Source of the DNA: Moellerella sp963519845
Lineage (GTDB): Bacteria > Pseudomonadota > Gammaproteobacteria > Enterobacterales > Enterobacteriaceae
DNA: 64,000 nt
Direction of reading: 5' to 3'
NCBI GenBank assembly: GCA_963519845.1
Contig: CAUQNX010000008.1
Location: 94,824-158,823 of the forward strand
The notes beneath the pieces are model-generated. The model worked only from the letters and a program-made list of their open reading frames with translations, was not told where the DNA came from and did not search any database. Shown here one piece after another: positions 35,301 through 43,164 of the stretch (position 1 is its first letter; every line of letters starts with the position of its first letter). The position numbers and the translations under genes are program-made.

Positions 35301-35576
35301 AATCCACGTCTGGTCAACAAGGTGCATGAAGGTCGTCCACACATTCAGGATAGAACTAAGAATGGTGAGTACGATTATATTGTGAATACGACGGCGGGTC
35401 GTCAGGCGATTGAAGATTCAAAATTAATCCGCCGCAGTGCATTACAATATAAGGTTCATTATGACACCACGCTAAATGGCGGCTTTGCTACTACTATGTC
35501 TTTGAGTGCAGACCCAACAGAAAGAGTTATTTCTGTGCAGGAGATGCATGCCTTGATTAAGAGCATGGGTAAATAA
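32343..35576 (+). CDS. carB: Carbamoyl-phosphate synthase large subunit
   Basis: A 1077-residue synthase with two homologous ATP-grasp halves (about 1-400 and 550-935), an oligomerisation domain between them, and a C-terminal MGS-like allosteric domain (about 936-1077). Each half shows its own GGGPNRIGQGIEFDY or GAGPIVIGQACEFDY motif and ATP-grasp blocks. The ATG at 32343 follows GGGAG; the longer frame would overlap carA. It forms the heterodimer with CarA and is followed by a strong terminator. Confidence 0.98.
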   Translation: MAKRTDIKSILILGAGPIVIGQACEFDYSGAQACKALREEGYRVILVNSNPATIMTDPEMADATYIEPIHWEVVRKIIEKERPDAVLPTMGGQTALNCALELERQGVLAEFGVTMIGATADAIDKAEDRQRFDKAMKKIGLDTARSGIAHTLEEAYAVADKLGFPCIIRPSFTMGGTGGGIAYNREEFEEICTRGLDLSPTKELLIDESLIGWKEYEMEVVRDKNDNCIIVCSIENFDAMGIHTGDSITVAPAQTLTDKEYQIMRDASMAVLREIGVETGGSNVQFSVNPKDGRLIVIEMNPRVSRSSALASKATGFPIAKIAAKLAVGYTLDELMNDITGGLTPASFEPSIDYVVTKIPRFNFEKFAGANDRLTTQMKSVGEVMAIGRTFQESMQKALRGLEVGATGFDPKVSLDDPESLTRIRRELKEAGGDRIWYIADAFRAGLSVDGVFNLTNIDRWFLVQIEELVRLEEQVAELGINSLSKDFLYQLKRKGFADARLASLVGVSEAELRKLRYSYDLHPVYKRVDTCAAEFSTDTAYMYSTYEEECESNPTADKPKIMILGGGPNRIGQGIEFDYCCVHASLALREDGYETIMVNCNPETVSTDYDTSDRLYFEPVTFEDVLEIVRIEQPKGVIVQYGGQTPLKLARALEAAGVPVIGTSPDAIDRAEDRERFQQAVNRLNLKQPENATVTAIEQAIEKAVIIGYPLVVRPSYVLGGRAMEIVYDEIDLRRYFQTAVSVSNDAPVLLDRFLDDAVEVDVDAICDGERVLIGGIMEHIEQAGVHSGDSACSLPAYTLSKEIQDVMREEVRKLAFELQVRGLMNVQFAVKGDDVYLIEVNPRAARTVPFVSKATGVALAKVAARVMVGQSLAEQGMTEEVIPPYYSVKEVVLPFNKFQGVDPILGPEMRSTGEVMGVGRTFAEAFSKAMLGSSSTMKKSGRALLSVRDGDKKRVVDLAAKLLKHGFELDATHGTAIVLGEAGINPRLVNKVHEGRPHIQDRTKNGEYDYIVNTTAGRQAIEDSKLIRRSALQYKVHYDTTLNGGFATTMSLSADPTERVISVQEMHALIKSMGK

Positions 35577-35607
35577 AGCATCAGGTTATAAGTGCTAATT
35601 TAGTCTA

Positions 35608-35645
35608 AAAAAATGGCCCGATTGTAAAAATCGGGCCATTTTTAT
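35608..35645. terminator. Bidirectional terminator, carB/dkgA
   Basis: ATGGCCCGATT pairs with AATCGGGCCAT around a 5-nt loop, flanked by A's on the left and T's on the right, between convergent genes. Confidence 0.9.
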
Positions 35646-35660
35646 TTCTTAGTGATTTAA

Positions 35661-36491
35661 TTACTCGCCAGTGAATGTATAGGGATTGGGTCCAAAGCGT
35701 TTACCTTGATCGAGTAGATCAATGGCCAAGAGCTCGTCTTTATCTAATTTAAAATCAAATACATCAAAGTTCTCTTTAATTCTTGATTCGGTTACTGATT
35801 TTGGGATCACCACTTGTCCGCTATCTAAATGCCAACGGATCACGACTTGAGCGGGACTCTTTGCATATTTTTTGGCAAGAGTTTGAATGATTTTACTATC
35901 AAAAAGATCCTGACTTCCTTTCGCCAACGGGCTCCATGACTCAGTCGTAATATTATGCTGCTGCTGCCAGCATTTGAGTTCTAGCTGGGCATGAAGAGGG
36001 TGAATTTCAACTTGATTAAGCACCGGCATAACGCCAGTCTCTTGCTGTAATTTTAATAAATGTGCTGGTTGGAAGTTACAAACACCAATACTTTTTGCTA
36101 ATCCGGAAGCTTGTAGTTCAATCATCTGCTTCCAAGCATCAACATAGTGCCCTTGCTCTGGAACTGGCCAATGAATAAGATAGAGATCGACATAATCAAG
36201 TTGCAACTTTTTCAGGCTATCCATCAAGGCTTTACGGGCATGAAGTTGATCATTGTTCCATAATTTAGTGGTAATAAAGAGCTCTTCTCTGGCAATAGCC
36301 AGCGAATGCAGTGCTTTGCCCACGCCTTCTTCATTATGGTAGATAGCAGCGGTATCGATAGAGCGGTAACCGGTTTCAATGGCAGTGTGTACGGCATGAG
36401 TCGCTTGTTCATTACTCGCTTGCCACACACCTAAGCCCAATTGCGGCATTCTATTTCCATCAGATAAAGTGATATATGCTTGTTTATCCAT
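35661..36491 (-). CDS. dkgA: 2,5-Diketo-D-gluconate reductase A / methylglyoxal reductase
   Basis: A 276-residue NADPH-dependent aldo/keto reductase (E. coli DkgA 275), active on 2,5-diketo-D-gluconate and methylglyoxal. The family tetrad is visible: Asp and Tyr in YRSIDTAAIYHNEEGVG, Lys in FITTKLWN and His in LYLIHWPVP. GGGAG precedes the ATG ideally. In E. coli yqhC and yqhD lie between yghB and dkgA; here they are missing. A functional link with the ketogluconate operon at 13-20 kb is possible but not shown by position. Confidence 0.93.
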   Translation of the reverse strand: MDKQAYITLSDGNRMPQLGLGVWQASNEQATHAVHTAIETGYRSIDTAAIYHNEEGVGKALHSLAIAREELFITTKLWNNDQLHARKALMDSLKKLQLDYVDLYLIHWPVPEQGHYVDAWKQMIELQASGLAKSIGVCNFQPAHLLKLQQETGVMPVLNQVEIHPLHAQLELKCWQQQHNITTESWSPLAKGSQDLFDSKIIQTLAKKYAKSPAQVVIRWHLDSGQVVIPKSVTESRIKENFDVFDFKLDKDELLAIDLLDQGKRFGPNPYTFTGE

Positions 36492-36612
36492 AATAATCTC
36501 CCATATTTGTGCGATACGTCGACATTCAACATAACACGAGAGATCCCCAGTGGTTAAAAAACTTGCTACTTGATTTTAGATTGAAGGGGATCTGGGTGAG
36601 TTGAAATTGGAT

Positions 36613-36649
36613 TGAGATGATGAGATAAATAAAATTCCTCATCATCTCA
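36613..36649 (-). terminator. Hairpin downstream of yghB
   Basis: GAGATGATGAG (36614-36624) pairs with CTCATCATCTC (36638-36648), 11 bp plus one flanking A-T pair, with a 13-nt AT-rich loop. No T-run follows on the minus strand. Confidence 0.5.
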
Positions 36650-36663
36650 GATGTGCGAAAATA

Positions 36664-37332
36664 CTATGGTTTCGCACTACGACCTTTGCGGTATCTCCAA
36701 TACATAATTAGAGAGCCAATCAGGCCGAGAATCAGTAAGCAGACGGGTAAAATCATTAAAATCGTCATTACAAACTGCTCATGAACTTTAATAAAGGGAA
36801 TTTGATTGAGCATATAGCCTAAAGAGACGATCAATCCAACCCAGAGTAAGCCACTTAGCCAGTTAAAAAACTGAAAACGGCGCTGGCTCAGCTCTGAAAT
36901 TCCTGCCAATACAGGTAATAGCGTGCGAACAAAACCGAGGAAACGGCCAATTAGCAGGGCGTAAAGTCCTTTACTATTGAACAGGTGATTGGCTTTATCA
37001 TGGTACTCCTGCGGCAGTTGCTCTAGCCAGCGGCGGACAATCTTAGTATCACTTAACCATCGCCCTTGTAAAAAACCGAGCCAAGAACCAATCCCCGCGG
37101 CGGAAACCAGTATCGCGATCGTGGGGATAAAATCTAAGACCCCTTTAGCGATAAGCGCGCCCGAGAGGATCAACAAGGTATCGCCGGGTAAGAAGGCCGC
37201 GGGCAAAACACCATTTTCAAGCATAATAATGGCGAAGAGCACACCATAGATAACCCAGAGTACATCTGGGTTGGAGAGTTTCATGAAATCGTGATTCCAA
37301 AGTGCGCTCACAATCTCCTGTAATACTTCCAT
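36664..37332 (-). CDS. yghB: DedA-family inner membrane protein YghB
   Basis: A 222-residue DedA (VTT/SNARE-associated domain) membrane protein, matching E. coli YghB (219). DedA proteins support envelope homeostasis, probably as proton-coupled lipid or undecaprenyl-phosphate transporters. Conserved features are LENGVLPAAFLPGDTLLILSGAL, the GSWLGFLQGRWLSD loop and IGRFLGFVRTLLPVLAGIS with essential arginines. Four to five membrane spans are apparent. It keeps its E. coli position next to metC. Confidence 0.93.
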   Translation of the reverse strand: MEVLQEIVSALWNHDFMKLSNPDVLWVIYGVLFAIIMLENGVLPAAFLPGDTLLILSGALIAKGVLDFIPTIAILVSAAGIGSWLGFLQGRWLSDTKIVRRWLEQLPQEYHDKANHLFNSKGLYALLIGRFLGFVRTLLPVLAGISELSQRRFQFFNWLSGLLWVGLIVSLGYMLNQIPFIKVHEQFVMTILMILPVCLLILGLIGSLIMYWRYRKGRSAKP

Positions 37333-37446
37333 AATCTGTCCTGTTATTTATTATATCAATGATATCTACTTACTATTTTACAGCAAAAAGCGACCCTCGG
37401 TTTTATTTGTTTAAGGATTAGTATAAATAGCTGCTAAATCAGAAAA

Positions 37447-38646
37447 TTACCCATTAAATCCTGATAAACGATCAAAGGCCGCGGAGAGATCATCAATCAA
37501 ATCTTGTGTGTTTTCTAAACCTATATGAACGCGAAAAAAAGTGCCTTCAGCGGGAATATAATCATATTGGCGCATCGATTTAAAATCTTCGGATTGATAA
37601 CCTAAGATCAGTGATTCATAGCCTCCCCAAGAGAATGCCATTTTAAAATGAGTCAGATGATCTAAGAAGTCACTCAATTGCTGCGCGGATAAACGTTTAG
37701 TTAAACAGAATGAAAATAAGCCATTAGCACCACTAAAGTCGCGCATAAAAATATCATGGCCCGGACAAGAAGCTAATGCAGGATGGAAAACTTGGGCGAC
37801 ATCTGAGCGCTGTTCTAGCCATTGAGCGATCGCTAAACCACTTTTTTCATGTTGTTTTAATCGTACGGCTAATGTGTGTAGTCCTCTTCCTGCCATATAG
37901 ACAGTATCAGGATCGGCGGTCTGTCCCATCAAATAGGAGTTTTCTTTTAGCTGTTCGATACAAGCTTGATTTGCGACGGCGGTTCCAAGCATGCCATCTG
38001 AGTGGCCATTTATATATTTAGTGGCGGATTGAATCGAAATATCAATACCATGTTGCAGCGGTTTAAAGAGTACACCTGCGGCCCAAGTGTTATCAATCAT
38101 AATAATAATTTTTGGATTATAATTACGCACTGCTGCTACGATCGCTGGAATATCCTGTATTTCCATGGTGATAGAGCTGGGGGATTCGAGAAAAACGACA
38201 CTGGTATTAGGCTGTAAATAGTCAGTAATTTGTGCCGAAATCATGGGATCAATATAGGTTGTTTGCACATTCAACTTAGTTAATATTTGATCGCAAAAGT
38301 TTTGTGTTGGCTCATACACAGCGCCGCTCACCAAAATATGCTCTCCTGAATTAATAAAAGCCAATATGGCATTAGTAATTGCGGCAGCGCCAGAAGGGTA
38401 TAAGACACAACCCGCACCTTCTTCTAATTCGGTCATGGCTTCTTGAAATGCGAAATGGGTTTGAGTTCCTCTACGTCCATAAAAAAGGGTATGTTTCTTG
38501 CGGTTAATGGTTGCCTGTTTTTTATCGGCCAAAGAGTCAAAAATGATCGAGGAGGAACGTTGGATAACCGGATTAACCCCTTTCTGTGTGTAACGACTGT
38601 TTCTACCAATATGAACTAATTGAGTTTCGGGTTTATTTATTGTCAT
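37447..38646 (-). CDS. metC: Cystathionine beta-lyase MetC
   Basis: A 399-residue PLP enzyme of the Cys/Met metabolism family, cleaving cystathionine to homocysteine, pyruvate and ammonia in methionine synthesis. The PLP lysine is Lys210 in SIQSATKYINGHSD; YPSGAAAITNAILAFI and DNTWAAGVLFKPLQHG are conserved. AAGGAG precedes the ATG. It is divergent from exbB, the same arrangement as E. coli. I could not find a clear MetJ box upstream. Confidence 0.95.
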   Translation of the reverse strand: MTINKPETQLVHIGRNSRYTQKGVNPVIQRSSSIIFDSLADKKQATINRKKHTLFYGRRGTQTHFAFQEAMTELEEGAGCVLYPSGAAAITNAILAFINSGEHILVSGAVYEPTQNFCDQILTKLNVQTTYIDPMISAQITDYLQPNTSVVFLESPSSITMEIQDIPAIVAAVRNYNPKIIIMIDNTWAAGVLFKPLQHGIDISIQSATKYINGHSDGMLGTAVANQACIEQLKENSYLMGQTADPDTVYMAGRGLHTLAVRLKQHEKSGLAIAQWLEQRSDVAQVFHPALASCPGHDIFMRDFSGANGLFSFCLTKRLSAQQLSDFLDHLTHFKMAFSWGGYESLILGYQSEDFKSMRQYDYIPAEGTFFRVHIGLENTQDLIDDLSAAFDRLSGFNG

Positions 38647-39005
38647 GGTGACTCCTTTTAGCGCTATTTAAGGGGAATGCTATTGTTTGACGTTAAAGGA
38701 TTTTGGATAAGATGTACAAAGAGAAATAGTTAACCTGATAATTTTTCATTTACTAAGGATTCGATTAAGCTAAATAGGCTTTTGATGAGCATCACTTTTT
38801 TTGTTTTTTTGAAAAAAATTACTGAATAGTAATGATAATTACTATCAATTCGCACGGTGTCTGATATCATCTGCACTGTTTTGCTTATCTAGGGTGACAG
38901 TATATAAGCATTAGCGAATAGTTGTTCGCTTTCGGGATTAGTCGATGAGATGGATATCCATCGCTAAATATAAATAGAGACAAAAAGAGAGTAAAAGGCC
39001 AACTG
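38647..39005. other. Divergent metC/exbB control region
   Basis: About 359 bp. The exbB side has a Fur box overlapping a promoter (38809-38846); the metC side holds nothing I can assign. Confidence 0.65.
38809..38846 (+). promoter_or_regulatory. Fur box and promoter of exbBD
   Basis: AGTAATGATAATTACTATC (38828-38846) matches the 19-bp Fur consensus at 15 positions. It overlaps a possible -10 TGATAA (38833-38838), 18 bp after TTGAAA (38809-38814). Iron repression of exbBD is expected for TonB energisation genes. Confidence 0.72.
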
Positions 39006-39989
39006 ATGCGTAAATTGACAGCTTCTATTCTATTGGCAATCGGCCTGACAGGGACTCTTGCTTATGCAGAGACCACACCTGTCACGCAAGATGCGACGCA
39101 AACCACTCAGTCAAATGCGGTTTCACAGAATACAACAAACCAGACGCCAGCAACTGAAACATCCAATCAATCCAATCAATCCGCTCAGAGCCCAGCTGCA
39201 CCAGGCCAAACAGCAACGGATACCAATACGTTAACTGAAACGACGACTATCGAAAATACTGTCGCCATTGAAAATATTGCCGTTGAAGAGAATAAATCTA
39301 TCGGATTTGATAAAGATCTCTCCGTCTGGGGCATGTACCAGAATGCGGATATTGTCGTAAAAACGGTGATGATTGGCTTGATTTTAGCTTCGATCATTAC
39401 TTGGGCGCTATTGTTCTCAAAAGGTAGTGAGTTGATTATTACTCGCCGCCGCCTGAAAAAAGAGCAAGTTGCGCTGATGCATGCTAAATCACTGGATGAA
39501 GCCGTTAGCATTGCTGATGGATTTAACAAAAATAGTGTTTCGCGTCTGCTATTAAATGAAGCGGTAATGGAAAGAACATTATCGGCGGCAAGTACCGACC
39601 TTTCAGGCACCAAAGACCGTACTGCATTCCGTCTTGAACGCGCTGTCGCAGCCATTAGCCGCTATATGGGCAGAGGCAACGGTTATTTAGCGACTATTGG
39701 TGCGATTTCACCTTTTGTCGGTTTGTTTGGTACTGTATGGGGGATCATGAACAGTTTTATCGGGATTGCTCACTCACAAACCACGAACTTAGCTGTTGTT
39801 GCTCCCGGCATCGCTGAAGCACTATTAGCAACGGCAATCGGTCTAATTGCAGCGATCCCAGCGGTGGTTATCTATAATATATTTGCTCGCATGATAAACA
39901 GCTATCGTGGTCAAGTGGGCGATATGGCGGCACAAGCGACATTACTCCTTGGGCGTGATCTCGATTTAGCCAACTGCAAAGCAAGGTAA
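39006..39989 (+). CDS. exbB: TonB-system biopolymer transport protein ExbB (long form)
   Basis: A 327-residue ExbB, about 80 residues longer than E. coli ExbB (244). It starts with a cleavable signal peptide (MRKLTASILLAIGLTGTLAYA) and a periplasmic Thr/Gln/Asn-rich segment (about 22-95), as in the long ExbB of Pseudomonas and Serratia. Three membrane helices follow, near 115-137, 225-250 and 265-290, with TIGAISPFVGLFGTVWGIMNSF and EALLATAIGLIAAIPAVVIYN. With ExbD it forms the proton-driven motor that powers TonB. exbD starts 5 nt later. Confidence 0.95.
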   Translation: MRKLTASILLAIGLTGTLAYAETTPVTQDATQTTQSNAVSQNTTNQTPATETSNQSNQSAQSPAAPGQTATDTNTLTETTTIENTVAIENIAVEENKSIGFDKDLSVWGMYQNADIVVKTVMIGLILASIITWALLFSKGSELIITRRRLKKEQVALMHAKSLDEAVSIADGFNKNSVSRLLLNEAVMERTLSAASTDLSGTKDRTAFRLERAVAAISRYMGRGNGYLATIGAISPFVGLFGTVWGIMNSFIGIAHSQTTNLAVVAPGIAEALLATAIGLIAAIPAVVIYNIFARMINSYRGQVGDMAAQATLLLGRDLDLANCKAR

Positions 39990-39994
39990 TTATC

Positions 39995-40423
39995 ATGGCA
40001 ATACGTTTAGGCGAAGAGCAGGATGATAGCGGTGAAATGCATGAAATCAACGTTACGCCTTTTATTGACGTAATGTTAGTTCTGCTGATTATCTTTATGG
40101 TTGCAGCTCCGCTGGCAACAGTGGATATTAAAGTCGATTTACCTGCTTCAACGGCAAAGCCGCAGCCTCGTCCTGAAAAACCGGTTTTCTTGACAGTTAA
40201 AGCAGATAGCCAACTCTATATTGGTGAGCAGTCGGTTTCAAAAGAGACCCTAGCTGCGGTGCTTGATCAAGCCACCAATACGAATAAAGAGACCACCATA
40301 TTCTTCCAAGCAGACAAAACGGTAGATTATGAAACAATGATGGATGTGATGAATACATTGCGTCAATCGGGCTATCTAAAAATAGGACTGGTGGGTATGG
40401 AGTCAGTCGGAACTGCCAAGTAA
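39995..40423 (+). CDS. exbD: TonB-system biopolymer transport protein ExbD
   Basis: A 142-residue inner-membrane protein (E. coli 141) with one N-terminal transmembrane helix and a periplasmic domain. The proton-carrying aspartate is Asp25 in NVTPFIDVMLVLLIIFMVAAP. AAGG precedes the ATG 5 nt after exbB. A terminator follows at 40449-40480; no tonB gene is nearby. Confidence 0.96.
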   Translation: MAIRLGEEQDDSGEMHEINVTPFIDVMLVLLIIFMVAAPLATVDIKVDLPASTAKPQPRPEKPVFLTVKADSQLYIGEQSVSKETLAAVLDQATNTNKETTIFFQADKTVDYETMMDVMNTLRQSGYLKIGLVGMESVGTAK

Positions 40424-40448
40424 CTGATATCTATAGCATAGAACCTTT

Positions 40449-40480
40449 AATCCCTATACGCTCAGTGTAGGGATTTTTTA
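40449..40480 (+). terminator. exbBD terminator
   Basis: An 11-bp stem (40449-40459 with 40465-40475, one G-T pair), loop GCTCA, followed by TTTTTT. Confidence 0.88.
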
Positions 40481-40951
40481 TTATACTCCCGCCCCATTTG
40501 CTAATATGTTTTGAGTTAACAGCCTGCATCATCTTTGTATTCAGCCATCAAATTAAATATGTCGAGATAAAGTGATAACTGAATCATATTTTTTATCACC
40601 ATAAATACTAATTGTTAATATATTAAATATAGAAGCTAAAGAATAGCTGGCTATCGAGTATTCTGTTTTTTCATGGGGTATTCAATTAATTCATGAAGAG
40701 TTTAATTGTGTAATTTAATTGAGCGATGATAATAGATTCATTCTATTTTTAGTTATCAATATAATCCAACTGCGTATATTTGCTTATTGGTAAATATACT
40801 GTTCCAACTTTTTTTGGAATGTTAAAATAGAAAATATTGCCATTTTTTAACGATTTAAATCAATTTTTAAATAAATTTCATTATTTTAAAAATATTAAAT
40901 TGATTAATTTCAATGTGTTGTATGTTTTCATTGATATGGATCTTATACAAT

Positions 40952-41001
40952 TTGATTTAAATCAAAAAAATACTTGCGCTAATGGAGTGTTGCGTTATAA
41001 T
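40952..41001 (+). promoter_or_regulatory. FNR-type site and sigma-70 promoter with no gene behind it
   Basis: TTGATTTAAATCAA (40952-40965) is a perfect TTGAT-N4-ATCAA. TTGCGC (40974-40979), 16 bp, TATAAT (40996-41001) follow. The site centre is about 49-50 bp before the predicted start near 41008, which is not the usual -41.5 FNR position, so activation is uncertain. Confidence 0.5.
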
Positions 41002-41367
41002 GCAGTTAGTAACATTAAGAAACATCTTAAAACAATTTTAAATCAAATTTATTCATTTATTAGAAATAACAAAAAAAGCACAAGAGAATATCATTTATAT
41101 ATAAAATGAAATCATTGATGCTAACTAAGTATATATTTTTGAAGTCATAATTATATTAGATTTAATTAATTGTCTCACTTTTGCTATCGGTTTTTAATAT
41201 TAACCATTTTTTGTTTTAATTTTTATTTCTCTATAGATAGTGTTTTTTTCATTCGTTATTGTTTTACTCGTTTTGTTTTACCCGTAAAGTTAGATGGGCT
41301 GACTTTATACTACACACAGCAAGCAATTTAGTTATAAATATAATTTCATAATTTATTTTTTATGCAC

Positions 41368-41403
41368 AAAAGCAGCGTTATCATTGATGGCGCTGCTTTT
41401 TTT
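41368..41403 (+). terminator. Orphan rho-independent terminator upstream of yedE
   Basis: AAAAGCAGCG (41368-41377) pairs with CGCTGCTTTT (41391-41400), followed by more T's. It has no protein gene before it for 940 bp, and exbD already ends in its own terminator. Confidence 0.82.
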
Positions 41404-41489
41404 GTTTGTTATTTTTGTGTTTTTTGTTTTTATTCTGTTAACAATATATTTATTTATAATCTGCTTAGGAATTTTTTCAATTATTTCTT

Positions 41490-41518
41490 TTGAAAATTTT
41501 TTATTGGAGTAGTATACC
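41490..41518 (+). promoter_or_regulatory. Sigma-70 promoter of yedEF
   Basis: TTGAAA (41490-41495), 17 bp, TATACC (41513-41518). Predicted start near 41525, giving a leader of about 77 nt. Confidence 0.65.
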
Positions 41519-41528
41519 GCGATCAACC

Positions 41529-41580
41529 CTGCTGTGCGCGTCTTCTATGCGATAGCAGAATTCTCTGTCAGGTGCCTGAC
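41529..41580 (+). promoter_or_regulatory. Structured, GC-richer leader of yedEF
   Basis: CTGCTGT-G-CGCG (41529-41540) pairs with TGCGATAGCAG (41548-41558), about 11 bp with one bulged G. It is followed by the dyad GTCAGG-TG-CCTGAC (41567-41580), 22 nt before the yedE start. It stands out from the AT-rich surroundings. Possible roles are a cis-acting RNA element or a protein-binding dyad. Confidence 0.45.
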
Positions 41581-41601
41581 GTGAATTAACAGGAATCTAT
41601 T

Positions 41602-42834
41602 ATGAATTGGTCCGAATTTAAATCCCAATACCTTATTCGTTTTTGGCAACCGCTGCCTGCGGTCATTGCCGCTGGTATCTTATCAACTTATTATTTTGGA
41701 CTGACAGGGACTTTTTGGGCAGTTACTGGAGAATTTACTCGCTGGGGCGGGCATTTTTTACAGCTATTCGGTGCTCATCCTGAAGAGTGGGGCTATTTCA
41801 AAGTTATTGGCTTTGAAGGATCGCCATTAGATCGTATTGATGGTGTGATGATCATTGGGATGTTTGCGGGTTGTATTGCCGCTGCTTTGTGGGCAAATAA
41901 TGTTAAATTACGTAATCCTCAACATAGAATACGTATTTATCAAGCTATTATTGGTGGGATTATCGCTGGATTTGGGGCTCGTCTCGCAATGGGATGTAAT
42001 TTAGCCGCATTCTTTACCGGTATTCCTCAGTTCTCGCTCCATGCTTGGTTTTTTGCTGTTGCCACTGCGATAGGATCTTATTTTGGCGCTAAATTTACTT
42101 TAATGCCGATGTTTCGTATCCCCATCAAATTGGTGAAAGTTAGCGCTGCATCACCTTTAACTCAGCGACAAGATATTGCACGCCGCCGTTTTCGTCTTGG
42201 CATGGTGGTATTTGGCCTATCACTGGCTTGGGCGTTTTATACCTTTTTGCAATCAGCAGCCATGGGCTTTGCCATCTTATGTGGTATCGGCTTTGGATTG
42301 TTAATTGAACGAGCACAAATCTGTTTTACCTCGGCTTTCCGCGATCTATGGATCACCGGACGTACCCATATGGCCAAAGCGATCATTCTTGGTATGGCGG
42401 TGAGTGCGATAGGTATTTTTAGTTATGTCCAATTGGGCGTTGCTCCCAAAATCTTATGGGCGGGCCCTAATGCGGTTATTGGTGGCTTGCTATTCGGTTT
42501 CGGTATAGTGCTAGCGGGTGGCTGTGAAACTGGCTGGATGTATCGGGCTGTTGAAGGACAAATCCATTATTGGTGGGTCGGTCTAGGTAATATTATTGGA
42601 GCCACCTTATTGGCTTATTATTGGGATGATTTAGCGCCTTGGCTAGCCACTGATTTCGATAAAGTGAATTTATTGGAAACTTTTGGCCCTGAAGGTGGCT
42701 TGGCGGTCACTTATCTATTATTAGGATTAGCGTTTATTTTACTCTTGTTATGGGAAAAACACTTTTTCCGCAATAAGGCAAAGGTACAAGCAGAAGAACA
42801 AAAGAGCGCTGAGCTTGCTAAGGAGTCAGTATGA
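41602..42834 (+). CDS. yedE: YedE-type membrane transporter (selenium/sulfur metabolism)
   Basis: A 410-residue polytopic inner-membrane protein, full-length similar to E. coli YedE (401). The family (YeeE/YedE, DUF395) moves thiosulfate-like or selenium-related sulfur species. Conserved Gly-Cys motifs AMGCNLAAFFTGIPQFSLHAW, LIERAQICFTSAFRDLW and LAGGCETGWMYRAVEGQ carry the cysteines thought to relay the chalcogen. About ten or more membrane spans. It overlaps yedF by 4 nt (ATGA). The exact substrate is unproven. Confidence 0.92.
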   Translation: MNWSEFKSQYLIRFWQPLPAVIAAGILSTYYFGLTGTFWAVTGEFTRWGGHFLQLFGAHPEEWGYFKVIGFEGSPLDRIDGVMIIGMFAGCIAAALWANNVKLRNPQHRIRIYQAIIGGIIAGFGARLAMGCNLAAFFTGIPQFSLHAWFFAVATAIGSYFGAKFTLMPMFRIPIKLVKVSAASPLTQRQDIARRRFRLGMVVFGLSLAWAFYTFLQSAAMGFAILCGIGFGLLIERAQICFTSAFRDLWITGRTHMAKAIILGMAVSAIGIFSYVQLGVAPKILWAGPNAVIGGLLFGFGIVLAGGCETGWMYRAVEGQIHYWWVGLGNIIGATLLAYYWDDLAPWLATDFDKVNLLETFGPEGGLAVTYLLLGLAFILLLLWEKHFFRNKAKVQAEEQKSAELAKESV

Positions 42835-43070
42835 GCAAAAAAGAGATAGTACCTGATTTTCGATTGGATATGGTTGGTGAACCTTGTCCTTATCCTGCTG
42901 TAGCAACATTGGAGGCGATGCCTTCACTGAAGCCGGGGCAGATCCTTGAAGTGGTTAGTGATTGCCCGCAATCTATTAATAATATTCCGTTAGATGCGGC
43001 GAATTATGGTTATAAAGTTTTGGATATTCAGCAGGATGGCCCGACTATTCGCTACTTGATCCAAAAATAG
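42831..43070 (+). CDS. yedF: TusA-like sulfurtransferase-fold protein YedF
   Basis: A 79-residue SirA/TusA-family protein (E. coli YedF 77). The family cysteine is Cys19 in LDMVGEPCPYPAVATLEAM. TusA paralogues relay sulfur or selenium as persulfide or perselenide. Its ATG overlaps the yedE stop, so the two are translationally coupled and probably work together. Confidence 0.93.
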   Translation: MSKKEIVPDFRLDMVGEPCPYPAVATLEAMPSLKPGQILEVVSDCPQSINNIPLDAANYGYKVLDIQQDGPTIRYLIQK

Positions 43071-43080
43071 TATAACCAAC

Positions 43081-43121
43081 AAAAACACCCCATAGATTGA
43101 ATTTAACTTTGGGGTGTTTTT
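43081..43121. terminator. Bidirectional terminator, yedF/rdgC
   Basis: AAAAACACCCCA (43081-43092) pairs perfectly with 43110-43121; A-run on the left and T-run on the right serve both convergent genes. Confidence 0.9.
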
Positions 43122-43164
43122 GTATCTGACTGCGCTTAAATATTAAATAGGATATTGAGTGAGA

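Larger units (their letters stand above)
40481..41601. other. Gene-poor AT-rich region between exbD and yedE
   Basis: About 1.1 kb without a credible protein gene; a 90-codon frame at 40837-41109 has a TTG start, no ribosome site and is AT-composed. It does contain a perfect FNR-type site with a promoter (40952-41001), an orphan terminator (41368-41403), and the yedE promoter with a structured leader (41490-41601). An unannotated RNA is possible. Confidence 0.65.

Noticed and set aside
38647..38720. MetJ box before metC
   Set aside because: I looked for tandem AGACGTCT-like repeats upstream of metC and found only weak fragments.
40837..41109. 90-codon open frame between exbD and yedE
   Set aside because: It starts at TTG, has no ribosome site, is dominated by Asn/Lys/Ile/Phe as expected of AT-rich noise, and spans the FNR-type site and promoter.
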